DNA of 64,000 bases from Rhizobium sp. Root1212 (GTDB lineage: Bacteria > Pseudomonadota > Alphaproteobacteria > Rhizobiales > Rhizobiaceae): assembly GCF_001424985.1 (NCBI RefSeq), contig NZ_LMDA01000025.1, forward strand, positions 173,474-237,473, in the 5' to 3' direction. The translations under genes were made by a program, and so were the position numbers. Each line of letters opens with the position of its first letter. The first letter of the stretch is position 1. The notes beneath the pieces are model-generated. The model was not told the DNA's origin and did no database searches. It worked only from the letters and a program-made list of their open reading frames with translations. Below are positions 29,168 through 38,576 of this stretch, piece after piece.

Positions 29168-31534
29168 GTGACGAGACCTCCCCGCGACCGAACCGAACGG
29201 CCCGTGAAATCGACGGTTCGGCTCGGCCGCGCCGCCAAGCTTGCATCGCTGCCGAAGGACCCGGATGTGATCATCCACGGCGCCATTCCGCCGCGCGACG
29301 TGCTGATGCGCTTCATCTCCGAAAACCCGGACCGGGCTTCCAAGCGCGAAATCGCCAAGGCCTTCGGCCTCAAGGGCGAGCACCGCGTCGAATTGAAGGC
29401 GCTGTTGCGCGAGCTGGAACAGGACGGGCTGGTCGAGAAGAAGCGCAAGTCGCTGGTGCGCCCCGGCGCCCTGCCGCCGGTGACCGTGCTCGATATCACG
29501 ACCCGCGACAAGGATGGGGAGCTGATCGGCCGCCCGGCGGAATGGCCGGAGGATGCGGGCGTCGCGCCTGCCGTGCTGATTCGCCAGTCAACCGTCGCAA
29601 AGGCCAAGGGCAAGATGCCCGTCGGCGGCATCGGCGACCGGGTGCTGGCCAAAATCTTCCCGGCAAAGGATCGCGGCGGCCCGTCCTATACGGGCCGTAT
29701 CGTCAAGATTCTCGACAAGCGCCGCAACAACAACGCCTCTCTCGGCGTCGTCCGCCTGCTGACGGATGGCACGGCACGCATTCTGCCGATCGACAAGCGC
29801 GGCGAGGAGTTGCAGGTCGAAGCGGACGGCCTTGGCGAGGCCAAGGAAGGGGATCTGGTGGATGTCGAGGTTGTGCGCACGGGCCGCTTCGGCCTGCCGC
29901 GCGCCCGCGTCAAATCTGTCATCGGCTCGGTCGCCAGCGAAAAGGCGATCTCCATGATCGCCATCCATGCCCACGGCATTCCCTATATCTTCCCCGACAG
30001 CGTCATCCGCGAGGCGGAGGCCGCCGGCCCTGCCACCATGTCCCATCGCGAGGACTGGCGCAGCCTTCCCCTTATCACCATCGATCCGGCCGACGCCAAG
30101 GACCATGATGACGCGGTTCATGCGGAACCAGACCCCTCGCCGGAAAACCCCGGCGGCGTGATCGTCACCGTCGCGATTGCCGATGTCTCCTGGTATGTGC
30201 GGCCGAAATCGGCGCTCGACAACGAGGCGCTGAAGCGCGGCAATTCCGTCTATTTCCCGGATCGGGTCGTGCCGATGCTGCCGGAGCGGATTTCCAACGA
30301 GTTGTGCTCGCTGAAGGAAAACGTCGACCGGCCGGCGCTCGCCGTGCGCATGCGGTTTTCGAAGGAAGGCCGCAAGGCCGGCCATACCTTCCACCGCATC
30401 ATGATGAAGAGCGCGGCAAAGCTCTCCTACCAACAGGCACAGGCCGCCATCGACGGCAATCCCGACGACAAGACCGGGCCGATCCTCGATACGATCCTGA
30501 AGCCGCTGTGGGACGCCTATGCCATTCTGACGCGCGGCCGTGACCGCCGCCAGCCGCTTGAACTCAACATGCCCGAACGCAAGATCATTCTGAAGCCGGA
30601 CGGAACGGTCGATCGCGTCCATGTTCCCGATCGCCTCGACGCCCACAAACTGATCGAGGAGATGATGATCCAGGCCAACGTCGCGGCTGCCGAGACGCTG
30701 GAAGTGAAGAAGCAGCCGCTGGTCTACCGTGTCCATGATGCGCCCTCGCTTGCTAAGCAGGAGACGCTGCGCGAATTCCTGGCGACGCTCGATCTTTCTC
30801 TCGTCAAGGGCGGCAGCATTCGTTCGAACCACTTCAACGGCATTCTTTCGAAAGCCGAAGGCCAGCCTTTCGAGACCATGGTCAACGAGATGGTGCTGCG
30901 CTCGCAAAGCCAGGCGGTCTACAGCCCGGAAAATATCGGGCATTTCGGCCTCAACCTGATGAAATACGCGCATTTCACCTCGCCGATCCGCCGCTATGCC
31001 GACCTTATCGTGCATCGGGCGCTTGTATCGACGCTGAAGCTTGGCGAGGGCGGCATCACGCCGGCCGAGGAAGGTGCGCTGGAGGACATTGCTGCCGAAA
31101 TCTCGACGTTCGAGCGCCGGGCAATGGCCGCCGAGCGCGACACGGTCGACCGGCTGATCGCCCACCACCTCAGCGGTCGAGTCAACGAGGAATTCGACGC
31201 ACGCGTCTCCGGCGTTACCAAGGCGGGACTTTTTGTCACCCTGCCGACCTATGGCGCCGATGGCTTCGTGCCTATATCTACCCTCGGACGCGACTATTAT
31301 GTTTATGACGAGGCTCATCAGGCGCTTTCCGGCGAAAAGACGGGGCTGGGCTATCGGCTGGGCGACGACGTCAAGGTAAAGCTCGTCGAAGCCGTGCCGC
31401 TGGCCGGCGCGCTGCGGTTCGAGATGATCAGCGAAGGCCGCAAGATGCCGACGGCGATCCGCTCCTTCCACAAGGCTGGCCGCCGCTCCGCCCGCAAGAT
31501 GCCGGGAACCCGCGCGCCGCGCGGCAGGCGCTGA
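29168..31534 (+). CDS. rnr: Ribonuclease R
   Basis: Processive 3'-5' exoribonuclease of the RNB family, able to degrade structured RNA. 788 residues. N-terminal helix-turn-helix and cold-shock regions, the RNB catalytic core with the Asp cluster ITIDPADAKDHDDAV, and DVSWYVRPKS and HFTSPIRRYADLIVHR, then a C-terminal S1 domain (about 690-775) and an Arg/Lys-rich tail. The start is GTG 29168, which gives a basic N-terminus; it follows topA by 2 bp, so the two are probably co-transcribed. Confidence 0.96.
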   Translation: MTRPPRDRTERPVKSTVRLGRAAKLASLPKDPDVIIHGAIPPRDVLMRFISENPDRASKREIAKAFGLKGEHRVELKALLRELEQDGLVEKKRKSLVRPGALPPVTVLDITTRDKDGELIGRPAEWPEDAGVAPAVLIRQSTVAKAKGKMPVGGIGDRVLAKIFPAKDRGGPSYTGRIVKILDKRRNNNASLGVVRLLTDGTARILPIDKRGEELQVEADGLGEAKEGDLVDVEVVRTGRFGLPRARVKSVIGSVASEKAISMIAIHAHGIPYIFPDSVIREAEAAGPATMSHREDWRSLPLITIDPADAKDHDDAVHAEPDPSPENPGGVIVTVAIADVSWYVRPKSALDNEALKRGNSVYFPDRVVPMLPERISNELCSLKENVDRPALAVRMRFSKEGRKAGHTFHRIMMKSAAKLSYQQAQAAIDGNPDDKTGPILDTILKPLWDAYAILTRGRDRRQPLELNMPERKIILKPDGTVDRVHVPDRLDAHKLIEEMMIQANVAAAETLEVKKQPLVYRVHDAPSLAKQETLREFLATLDLSLVKGGSIRSNHFNGILSKAEGQPFETMVNEMVLRSQSQAVYSPENIGHFGLNLMKYAHFTSPIRRYADLIVHRALVSTLKLGEGGITPAEEGALEDIAAEISTFERRAMAAERDTVDRLIAHHLSGRVNEEFDARVSGVTKAGLFVTLPTYGADGFVPISTLGRDYYVYDEAHQALSGEKTGLGYRLGDDVKVKLVEAVPLAGALRFEMISEGRKMPTAIRSFHKAGRRSARKMPGTRAPRGRR

Positions 31535-31562
31535 AGAGCCGACCGAAAAAGGACCAAGACCG

Positions 31563-32024
31563 ATGCACACAGTTGAAGGCAACCACGAGACTGTTCGCTT
31601 CGAACAGGCTGACATTGCCGAGCGTCCGGTCGGGCGCTCCATCCGCCGCGGTATGCTCAACACCTGCCCGGCCTGCGGCAGCGGCCGGCTGTTCAAGAGC
31701 TTCCTCAAGACGGTCGAGACCTGCGCCGCCTGCGGCGAGCGCCTCGACCACCACCGGGCCGACGATTTTCCGCCCTATATCGTGGTGACCATCATGGGCC
31801 ACCTTGTGCTCGGCGGCTTCATGGCGACGGAAATGCTGGTGCAGATGTCCAATTGGGCGCATCTCGCCATCTGGCTGCCAATCACCATCATCGGCTCGCT
31901 GGCGCTGATGCAGCCGGTCAAGGGCGGCGTCATCGGCCTGCAATGGGCGCTGCGCATGCACGGTTTTGGCGGACATGAGGATCAGCCGGAAGACGTGCTG
32001 CCGCCGCGGGACGAAACCGCGTGA
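31563..32024 (+). CDS. DUF983 membrane protein
   Basis: 153 residues. N-terminal zinc-ribbon-like pattern with two CxxC pairs (TCPACGSGRLF and TCAACGERL), then two membrane segments (YIVVTIMGHLVLGGFM and WLPITIIGSLALMQPV). Function unknown; the family is common in alphaproteobacteria. The stop overlaps the start of the NUDIX gene by 4 bp. Confidence 0.88.
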   Translation: MHTVEGNHETVRFEQADIAERPVGRSIRRGMLNTCPACGSGRLFKSFLKTVETCAACGERLDHHRADDFPPYIVVTIMGHLVLGGFMATEMLVQMSNWAHLAIWLPITIIGSLALMQPVKGGVIGLQWALRMHGFGGHEDQPEDVLPPRDETA

Positions 32025-32701
32025 CGGTGCAGCCGGAAACGACCCGGAAACGGGTGCTGCGGCCGCGCGACGCGGCTTCGCTGATGCTTCTCGACCGGTC
32101 GGAGAGGCGGCCGAAGGTGCTGATGGGTCGCCGCAGCAAGGCGCATGTCTTCATGCCGAACCTGCATGTCTTTCCCGGCGGGCGGCGCGATCCGGCGGAC
32201 CATCGCTTTGCGAACGGCAGTGAAATGCACCCGGAGGTCCTGAGACGCCTCCGGCTTGCCAAGGGTGAGCATTGCTCCCCGGCGCGTCTGCAGGCGCTCG
32301 CCGTCGCGGCCCTGCGCGAGCTTCAGGAAGAAGCGAACCTGATCGTCGGTAAGCCCGTCGCCGGCAGCCCGCTTGCCTTTCTTCCCGATCTCACAAACTT
32401 GCGCTATATCGCCCGTGCCGTCACACCGCCCGGACATCCGCGCCGGTTCGACACCCACTTCTTCGCGCTCTTCGCCGACGAAGCGGAAATCGATCCAGCC
32501 GATGTACGTGATAGCCAGGAGCTTGAAGACTTGCGCTGGATAGACCTCGACGACCTTTCGACGGTGCAGGTGCCGGATATCACGGCCATCGTGCTTGCCG
32601 ACCTGCGCTCGGCGCTCGAGGACGACGCCTCACTTGCCTTCGACCGGCCTGTGCCGTTCTACCATACACGCCGCGGACGCCACATCCGCGACCTGCTCTG
32701 A
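32021..32701 (+). CDS. NUDIX hydrolase
   Basis: 226 residues. A NUDIX box core is present (ALRELQEEANL) after VFPGGRRDPADH, though the leading Gly of the standard box is not at the usual distance. It resembles the long NUDT19-like group that hydrolyses CoA or related diphosphates, but the substrate cannot be assigned. Coupled to the DUF983 gene by overlap and 12 bp before the MFS gene. Confidence 0.85.
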   Translation: MTVQPETTRKRVLRPRDAASLMLLDRSERRPKVLMGRRSKAHVFMPNLHVFPGGRRDPADHRFANGSEMHPEVLRRLRLAKGEHCSPARLQALAVAALRELQEEANLIVGKPVAGSPLAFLPDLTNLRYIARAVTPPGHPRRFDTHFFALFADEAEIDPADVRDSQELEDLRWIDLDDLSTVQVPDITAIVLADLRSALEDDASLAFDRPVPFYHTRRGRHIRDLL

Positions 32702-32713
32702 GGATACCTCCGC

Positions 32714-33898
32714 ATGTCACAGCCGCCGTCCGGCACGTCAGGGCCGGTTGAGGAAATCCACTGGCCATCGCTGATTGCGGCGATTGCGGCGATCACGGCT
32801 GTCGGCATTGCGATCGGGCTCGGCCTGCCGCTGCTCAGCATCATCATGGAAAAGCGCGGCATCTCGCCGACCCTGATCGGCCTCAACTCCGCGATGGCGG
32901 GGCTCGCCTCGATGGCAGCCGCCCCGCTGACGACAAAGGTTGCCCACAAATACGGTGTCGCCACTACGATGCTCTGGGCGGTGCTGTTTTCAGCCATGAG
33001 CGCGCTCGGCTTCTACTACATCACCAATTTCTGGCTCTGGTTTCCGCTGCGCGTCGTCTTCCACGGCGCCATCACGGTGCTCTTCGTGCTTTCGGAGTTC
33101 TGGATCAACGCCACGGCCCCGCCACGGCGGCGTGGCCTGGTGCTGGGGATTTACGGAACCGTTCTGTCGCTCGGCTTTGCCACCGGTCCGCTGCTGTTCT
33201 CGATCCTCGGCAGCGACGGCATCCTTCCCTTCGCCGTCGGCGCCGGAGTGATTCTCACCGCCGCCATCCCGATCTATCTCGCCCGCGGGGAAAGCCCGGT
33301 TCTCAACGAAAAGCCCGAACTGCATTTCCTGCGCTACGTCTTCCTCGTTCCGACGGCGACGGCGGCGGTCTTCGTCTTCGGCGCGGTCGAATCAGGTGGC
33401 CTTTCGCTGTTTCCGATCTACGGAACCCGCAGCGGCTTCACCGAATCGCAGGCAGCCCTGCTTTTGACGGTGATGGGCATAGGCAACGTCATCTTTCAGA
33501 TTCCACTCGGCATGCTCTCAGACCATATGAAGGACCGGCGCAATCTTCTGGCGCTGATGACCGTCATAGGCCTCATCGGCGCCCTCTGTCTGCCGATGCT
33601 GACGGAAAGCTGGCTGCTGATGGCTGTCGTGCTGCTGTTCTGGGGCGGCTGCGTCTCCGGGCTTTATACGGTGGGCCTGAGCCACCTGGGCTCGCGCCTG
33701 CATGGCGCCGACCTTGCGGCCGCCAATGCCGCCTTCATCTTCTCCTACGCGGTCGGCACGGTCGCCGGCCCGCAAGCCATCGGGGCGGCCATGGATGTCG
33801 CCGGAAATCACGGTTTTGCCTGGGCGATCGCCGGATTCTTCGGTATGTATGTGCTTCTCTCGATCGTCAGGATCGTTTTCAACCCAAAACGGACTTGA
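32714..33898 (+). CDS. Major facilitator superfamily transporter
   Basis: 394 residues with about 12 membrane segments. The loop 2-3 region KRGISPTLIGLNSAMAG and the later SDHMKDRRNLL (loop 8-9 counterpart of the MFS signature) are visible. No substrate can be assigned; drug export or sugar/organic acid transport are both possible. End of the DUF983-NUDIX-MFS group; the rpmG promoter overlaps its stop codon. Confidence 0.87.
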   Translation: MSQPPSGTSGPVEEIHWPSLIAAIAAITAVGIAIGLGLPLLSIIMEKRGISPTLIGLNSAMAGLASMAAAPLTTKVAHKYGVATTMLWAVLFSAMSALGFYYITNFWLWFPLRVVFHGAITVLFVLSEFWINATAPPRRRGLVLGIYGTVLSLGFATGPLLFSILGSDGILPFAVGAGVILTAAIPIYLARGESPVLNEKPELHFLRYVFLVPTATAAVFVFGAVESGGLSLFPIYGTRSGFTESQAALLLTVMGIGNVIFQIPLGMLSDHMKDRRNLLALMTVIGLIGALCLPMLTESWLLMAVVLLFWGGCVSGLYTVGLSHLGSRLHGADLAAANAAFIFSYAVGTVAGPQAIGAAMDVAGNHGFAWAIAGFFGMYVLLSIVRIVFNPKRT

Positions 33899-33922
33899 CT
33901 TTTCGGGCGCGATTTGTAGTTT
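33895..33922 (+). promoter_or_regulatory. Sigma-70-type promoter of rpmG
   Basis: -35 TTGACT (33895-33900, overlapping the MFS stop), 16-bp spacer, -10 TAGTTT (33917-33922), about 70 bp before the rpmG start. The leader can form a GC hairpin (CCGGG...CCCGG) around 33938-33963. Confidence 0.55.
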
Positions 33923-33991
33923 CGCGCCAAGTTCGCCGGGCCCCCGATCGGGACCTTCCCGGCTTTGTTATTTTATAAAGGCAGGACGACC

Positions 33992-34159
33992 ATGGCGAAA
34001 GCTGCAAAAATCAAGATCAAGCTGCTGTCGACGGCCGACACCGGTTTCTTCTACGTAACCACCAAGAACAGCCGCACGATGACCGACAAGATGACCAAGA
34101 CCAAGTACGATCCGGTCGTCCGCAAGCACGTCGAATTCAAGGAAACCAAGATCAAGTAA
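33992..34159 (+). CDS. rpmG: 50S ribosomal protein L33
   Basis: 55 residues, beginning [18 protein letters not shown], with [12 protein letters not shown] and the Lys-rich end. It lacks the two CxxC pairs of zinc-binding L33, so it is the zinc-independent (C-minus) form. AAGGCAGGA precedes the start. A strong terminator follows. Confidence 0.97.
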   Translation: MAKAAKIKIKLLSTADTGFFYVTTKNSRTMTDKMTKTKYDPVVRKHVEFKETKIK

Positions 34160-34209
34160 GATCCTTGGTTGGACTGAGCCCGGTTTCGCATCGGGCCACT
34201 CCGCACAAT

Positions 34210-34246
34210 AAGGCGCCGGCCATCAGGCCATGGGCGCCTTTTTTGT
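34210..34246 (+). terminator. Rho-independent terminator of rpmG
   Basis: Stem AAGGCGCC / GGCGCCTT with an extra inner GGCC/GGCC pairing, followed by TTTTTTG. 50 bp after the rpmG stop. Confidence 0.88.
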
Positions 34247-34289
34247 TGCCGAAAGATAGTCTTCTTTGCCGCCAATTCTCCCCAAGCGG

Positions 34290-34332
34290 AAGCCCAAAAC
34301 AAAAACGCCACCTGCAGGGCAGATGACGTTTT
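34290..34332 (-). terminator. Terminator of the candidate small RNA (minus strand)
   Basis: Arms 34319-34332 and 34302-34315 pair over 14 bp on the minus strand (two G-U wobbles, which would be A-C mismatches on the plus strand), with a 3-nt loop and then TTTTTGTTTTGG. The wobble asymmetry shows the functional strand is minus. Confidence 0.75.
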
Positions 34333-34513
34333 CAATGGGCGTCGGCTGATCTTGGCGGCGGCACGAGGAACCGCAGTTGCCAATGATCAGCCGACAAACC
34401 CCACGACCCAGGAGATGCGGCGGACCTGAGCATCATGGGGTAATCGGTGAGAGTTGAGAGCCTCTCTTAAATATGAGGATCACCTGAAACGAAAAAAAAA
34501 TCAATGAATTCTT
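34292..34513 (-). ncRNA. Candidate structured small RNA between rpmG and pleD
   Basis: In a convergent intergenic region where no protein gene fits, the minus strand shows three linked signals. A possible promoter lies upstream (TTAACT, 18 bp, GATAAT, near 34520-34550). A perfect 11-bp stem GTCGGCTGATC / GATCAGCCGAC (arms 34385-34395 and 34341-34351) encloses a smaller TTGGC/GCCAA stem. A terminator hairpin with a U-rich tail then follows at 34302-34332. The 5' end is uncertain; the RNA would be roughly 150-220 nt. A 34-codon frame inside has no ribosome binding site and is probably not translated. I cannot match it to a named family from memory. Confidence 0.55.
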
Positions 34514-34863
34514 GGCCGATTATCAGGCTTCCGGGCAAAAATAGTTAATATACACAACCGGTGGGCGTATACGGCAACCGCTCGTTTCCGGAAAATCCCG
34601 CTCGCTTGTGATGCAAGCCATTGCAAAAGCAGGGAAATCCGGCTTTTTTGACGCTCCAAAACTGCTTTATGACAACGAAGCAAGCTTCTGTTTTCATTGA
34701 TTTTTTTCACGCACGCCAGAACGTCACGCGTCTCTGCGGGATCACGAGCGCTTCGGCACCTTAAATTATACGGGAAAATGCTGCCGGGGATTGATGACAA
34801 TTTTTCTCGGTCGGCCTGTGGAAAACATCGCCTCGCAGAAAAACCGGCAAATTTCGCCTAAAC
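34514..34863. other. AT-rich convergent intergenic region before pleD end
   Basis: About 350 bp, clearly richer in A and T than its surroundings, downstream of pleD and upstream of the candidate RNA. It contains a small perfect hairpin (GCTTG...CAAGC near 34604) on the minus strand. No gene was found. Confidence 0.4.
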
Positions 34864-36225
34864 TCAGGCCGCCGCGGCGACCACCTGGTTTCGACCGTTG
34901 CTCTTGGCCTGATAGAGCGCGTTGTCGGCCCGTTTCAGCAGTGCCTCGGGGGTGTCGCCTTGCAGGTTGAGGCTGGCTGTACCCATGGAGGCTGTAATGC
35001 CGAGCATCTTTTCCCCCAGCGAAAAAGCCTGCCCCTCGACGCTGATGCGCAAGCGCTCGGCGATGGCGGCGGCGGCATCGGCCGGGGTGTCGGGCATGAT
35101 GACGACAAATTCCTCGCCGCCATAGCGGCAGGCGAGATCGGCGCCGCGCACCGTCGCCCGGAGACGCCGGGCAAACTCGCGCAGCACGATGTCGCCCGCA
35201 TCATGACCATAGGTATCGTTGACGCTCTTGAAGCGGTCGATATCGGTGATGCAAACGGAAAGCGGACGGCCGCGGGCGATGGCGCGCTCGATCAGCACCT
35301 TCAGGTGATTGTCGAGATAGCGGCGATTGTGCAGCCCCGTCAGTCCGTCGGTGACGGCAAGCTCGATGGTTTCGCGGACGCTGGAGCGCAGGCGGTCGTT
35401 ATAGTGCTTGCGGCGAACCTGCGTCAGGCTGCGCGCCACCAGTTCGTTCGGATCGACAGGCCGCATCAGGTAATCGGTGACGCCGAGATCGAGCGCCCGC
35501 ACGATCAGCTCCTCCTGCCCCTGCTCGGCGATCAGCAGCACCGGGATATAGCGGGTGCGTTCCAGCGAGCGCAGCTGCGAGCACAGGCGCAGCGGGTCGT
35601 AATTGTCGAAATTGCCGTTGACGATGACGAGATCGAAATTGCGCTCGGCCGCCTCGAACAGCGCCGCTTGCGGATCGGACATCGCCACCACGTCGGCAAT
35701 CGGCTTTAGCGAGCGGGTCAGCCGGTCCTGGGAGCCGGCGCGGCCGTCCACCAGCAGAACGCTGCCCTGTTCGTCCGGGCGCTCCGTGCGGTTCAGATCC
35801 TGCAGGCCTACACTATAGGCCGTTTCGGCGCGCAGGCGCAGTTCGTCGCTGACATTCTTCAGCCGCACGAGGCTTTTGACGCGAGACATCAACTGCAGAT
35901 CGTTGACCGGCTTGGTGAGGAAATCGTCGGCGCCGGCTTTCAGGCCGCGGACCCGATCCGAAGGCTGATCCAGTGCCGTAACCATGACGACAGGGATATG
36001 GGCGGTTCGGCCGCTCGCCTTCAGGCGCTCGCAAACCTCGAATCCGTCGATGCCGGGCATCATGATGTCGAGCAGGATGAGATCGATCGGCTGGCTCTCG
36101 CAGATCGCCAGCGCCTCATAACCGTCCTTCGCCGTCAGGACATCGAAATATTCCGCCAGCAGCCGCGCTTCCAAGAGCTTCACATTGGCGGGTATGTCAT
36201 CAACGACGAGGATTCGCGCGGTCAT
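34864..36225 (-). CDS. pleD: Diguanylate cyclase response regulator PleD
   Basis: 453 residues: two receiver domains and a GGDEF domain. REC1 has the phosphoacceptor Asp53 (LILLDIMMPG). REC2 (about 150-270) has VIVNGNFDN where the Asp should be, so it is probably a non-phosphorylated dimerisation adaptor, as in Caulobacter PleD. The cyclase has RYGGEEFVV, with the product-inhibition I-site RGAD five residues before it. It makes c-di-GMP and in Caulobacter drives the motile-to-stalked transition. It lies 45 bp after divK on the same strand, the order conserved in alphaproteobacteria. Confidence 0.96.
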   Translation of the reverse strand: MTARILVVDDIPANVKLLEARLLAEYFDVLTAKDGYEALAICESQPIDLILLDIMMPGIDGFEVCERLKASGRTAHIPVVMVTALDQPSDRVRGLKAGADDFLTKPVNDLQLMSRVKSLVRLKNVSDELRLRAETAYSVGLQDLNRTERPDEQGSVLLVDGRAGSQDRLTRSLKPIADVVAMSDPQAALFEAAERNFDLVIVNGNFDNYDPLRLCSQLRSLERTRYIPVLLIAEQGQEELIVRALDLGVTDYLMRPVDPNELVARSLTQVRRKHYNDRLRSSVRETIELAVTDGLTGLHNRRYLDNHLKVLIERAIARGRPLSVCITDIDRFKSVNDTYGHDAGDIVLREFARRLRATVRGADLACRYGGEEFVVIMPDTPADAAAAIAERLRISVEGQAFSLGEKMLGITASMGTASLNLQGDTPEALLKRADNALYQAKSNGRNQVVAAAA

Positions 36226-36270
36226 GTCTACTTCCTGTCAGTCCTTCCGGGAGGGCAAGCGGCGGCCGTC

Positions 36271-36642
36271 TCAGGCATCCCCCAGATAAGTCTTGATGGT
36301 ATCGATGAATTTCGGCACCGAGATAGGCTTGGAAACATAGGCCTCGCACCCGCCCTGGCGGATACGCTCCTCGTCGCCCTTCATGGCAAAGGCCGTGACG
36401 GCGATGACCGGGATGACATGAAGCTCGTCGTCTTCCTTCAGCCACTTGGTCACTTCCAGGCCGGAAACCTCGGGGAGCTGGATATCCATGAGAATGAGAT
36501 CGGGCCTGTGTTTTCGCGCAAGCTCCAGCGCCTCCATGCCGTTGCGGGTCTGGATCGTGGTGTATCCCGTCGCCTCGATGAGGTCGCGGAAGAGCTTCAT
36601 ATTCAGCTCGTTGTCTTCAACAATCATAACCTGCTTGGGCAT
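36271..36642 (-). CDS. divK: Cell-cycle response regulator DivK
   Basis: 123-residue single receiver domain. Asp53 in LILMDIQLP is the phosphoacceptor; Asp9/Asp10 region is [12 protein letters not shown] and Lys is in [11 protein letters not shown]. DivK is phosphorylated by PleC/DivJ-type kinases and controls CtrA activity through CckA. ATG 36642 follows AAGGGA; a longer start has no support. Operon with pleD. Confidence 0.96.
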   Translation of the reverse strand: MPKQVMIVEDNELNMKLFRDLIEATGYTTIQTRNGMEALELARKHRPDLILMDIQLPEVSGLEVTKWLKEDDELHVIPVIAVTAFAMKGDEERIRQGGCEAYVSKPISVPKFIDTIKTYLGDA

Positions 36643-36714
36643 TGGCATCCCTTGTCGCACATTCCGGCTTGAACGGTCATCTCACGAATATAAGGTGCCG
36701 TTCGCCCGGTTTCA

Positions 36715-36739
36715 CCTTAGCCGGATTGGGAAGCTAAGG
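36715..36739. promoter_or_regulatory. Inverted repeat between divK and the DUF3572 gene
   Basis: CCTTAGC (36715-36721) and GCTAAGG (36733-36739), perfect 7-bp arms 11 bp apart, in the divergent promoter region. It could be an operator acting on both genes. There is no U-tract. Confidence 0.35.
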
Positions 36740-36807
36740 CTATTTGGTTGAAAAACCGGTAATATCAGCCGGAAAAACACCGGCAGGAAACAAAAGGTCG
36801 AAGTAGC

Positions 36808-37071
36808 GTGACATCACCTGACGATATTGCAATCGCCATTCTCGGTTGGCTTGCGGGCGAACCGGAACTGCTGGGCCGTTTCATGGCGATCACCGGCGCC
36901 GATGCGACGTCGCTGCGCCGCATGGCCGGCGATCCGGGCTTTATGGCCGGGCTCGTCGATTTCCTGATGTCGCATGAGCCGACGCTGCTTGCCTTCTGCA
37001 CCGATAGCGGCATCAAGCCGGAAGAGGTTGTGCGCGCCCATCAGATGCTCTCCGGCCCGGTCGACTACTGA
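36808..37071 (+). CDS. DUF3572 family protein
   Basis: 87 residues starting at GTG 36808. Helical and soluble, with the family pattern DIAIAILGWLAGEPELLGRF, DATSLRRMAGDPGF and LVDFLMSHEPTLLAFC. Function unknown; in rhizobia the gene commonly stands between divK and dinB. Divergent from divK. Confidence 0.85.
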   Translation: MTSPDDIAIAILGWLAGEPELLGRFMAITGADATSLRRMAGDPGFMAGLVDFLMSHEPTLLAFCTDSGIKPEEVVRAHQMLSGPVDY

Positions 37072-37142
37072 TTCCGTCGCGACCTTGGATGGCGCGTCAA
37101 AAAGCCGTTTCGGTCGATCAGTTTTTACGCTAGGGTGCGGTC

Positions 37143-37157
37143 GTTCAACCTTTGTTC
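37143..37157 (+). promoter_or_regulatory. LexA (SOS) box of dinB
   Basis: GTTC-AACCTTT-GTTC, an exact match to the alphaproteobacterial LexA site GTTC-N7-GTTC. It ends 6 bp before the dinB ATG, so LexA would cover the start region. Control of dinB by LexA is well established in other bacteria. Confidence 0.8.
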
Positions 37158-37163
37158 CGTGCC

Positions 37164-38456
37164 ATGGCAGACGATCTCACCTCCTCTTCAGGCTTCTGTC
37201 GCGACTGCCTGACTGGCCAATCGGGAGATGCGCGCCGGTGCCGGTCCTGCGGCAGCCCGCGCCTGCTGCGCCATCCCGAGCTTCACCAGCTGACGCTTGC
37301 CCATATCGACTGCGACGCATTCTATGCCTCGGTGGAAAAGCGCAACAATCCCGAGCTTGTCGATAAGCCTGTCATCATCGGCGGCGGCAAGCGCGGCGTT
37401 GTTTCCACCGCCTGCTATATCGCGCGTATCCATGGCGTGCGCTCGGCCATGCCGATGTTCAAGGCGCTGGAGGCGTGTCCAGACGCTATCGTTATCAAGC
37501 CGAACATGGAAAAATATGTGGCGGTCGGAAGGCAGGTTCGGGCGATGATGCAGGATTTGACGCCGCTGGTGCAGCCGCTGTCCATCGACGAGGCCTTCCT
37601 CGAACTCAAGGGCACGGAACGGCTCCACCATGCTTCGGCGGCCTTGACGCTTGCCCGCTTCGCCCGGCGCGTCGAAAGCGAGCTTGGCATCACCGTCTCG
37701 GTCGGGCTCTCCTATTGCAAATTCCTCGCCAAGGTCGCATCCGATTTGCAGAAGCCGCGCGGCTTTTCCGTCATCGGCGAGGCGGAAGCGCTCGATTTCC
37801 TTCGGGAAAAGCCGGTGACGATGATCTGGGGCGTCGGCAAGGCCTTTGCTGCGACGCTGGAGCGCGACGGCATCCGTACCATCGGCCAGCTCCAGACGAT
37901 GGAGGAAGGCGATCTGATGCGGCGCTACGGCACCATGGGGCAGCGCCTGTTCCGCCTTTCGCGCGGCCACGATGAGCGGCGGGTGGAAATCGACGGTGAA
38001 GCGAAGAGCGTTTCGGCTGAAACCACCTTCAACGACGATCTCTGCGACTATGACGATCTCGTCGTGCACCTGCGCCGTCTCAGCGAAAAGGTCAGCGCCC
38101 GTTTGCGCAAATCACAGATTGCCGGCCAGACCGTGGTGTTGAAGCTGAAGACCGCCGATTTCAAGCTGCGCACCCGCAACAGGCGGCTGGAAAGCCCGAC
38201 GCAGCTCGCAGACCGCATCTTCCAAACCGGCATGCAGTTGCTCGACCGGGAAACGGACGGCACGAAATTCCGCCTGATCGGCATCGGCGTCAACGATCTC
38301 GGTGACCCCACGCTCGCAGACCCGCCCGATCTCGTCGATCGCAATGCCGGCCGGCGGGCCGCGGCCGAGGCCGCGATGAACGTGCTGCGCGACAAGTTCG
38401 GCAAGGCCAGCGTCGAAACCGGCTATACCTTCGGCAAGGGCCGGCGCGATCATTAA
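37164..38456 (+). CDS. dinB: DNA polymerase IV
   Basis: Y-family translesion polymerase. 430 residues from ATG 37164 (a TTG four codons upstream lies inside the LexA box). A short N-terminal extension holds four cysteines in two CxxC pairs (CRDC ... CRSC), a likely zinc ribbon absent from E. coli DinB. The catalytic core has [12 protein letters not shown] and [10 protein letters not shown]; the thumb and little-finger domains follow to the end, with [14 protein letters not shown] [15 protein letters not shown] in between. No clear beta-clamp motif was picked out at the C-terminus. Confidence 0.95.
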   Translation: MADDLTSSSGFCRDCLTGQSGDARRCRSCGSPRLLRHPELHQLTLAHIDCDAFYASVEKRNNPELVDKPVIIGGGKRGVVSTACYIARIHGVRSAMPMFKALEACPDAIVIKPNMEKYVAVGRQVRAMMQDLTPLVQPLSIDEAFLELKGTERLHHASAALTLARFARRVESELGITVSVGLSYCKFLAKVASDLQKPRGFSVIGEAEALDFLREKPVTMIWGVGKAFAATLERDGIRTIGQLQTMEEGDLMRRYGTMGQRLFRLSRGHDERRVEIDGEAKSVSAETTFNDDLCDYDDLVVHLRRLSEKVSARLRKSQIAGQTVVLKLKTADFKLRTRNRRLESPTQLADRIFQTGMQLLDRETDGTKFRLIGIGVNDLGDPTLADPPDLVDRNAGRRAAAEAAMNVLRDKFGKASVETGYTFGKGRRDH

Positions 38457-38576
38457 GCAGCACCAGCCCCACCCGGCAAAACTTCGTTAAACCCCTTTCG
38501 ATAGGTTTACCTTTCACCATTCTGGTGGAGGTGCGCGCCATGCAGGCGTGCGCAGAGTAAAAACCCGGATGTCGTC

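Noticed and set aside
34332..34440. 34-codon minus-strand frame inside the rpmG-pleD RNA
   Set aside because: No ribosome binding site, and the frame is made of the two arms of the stable helix.
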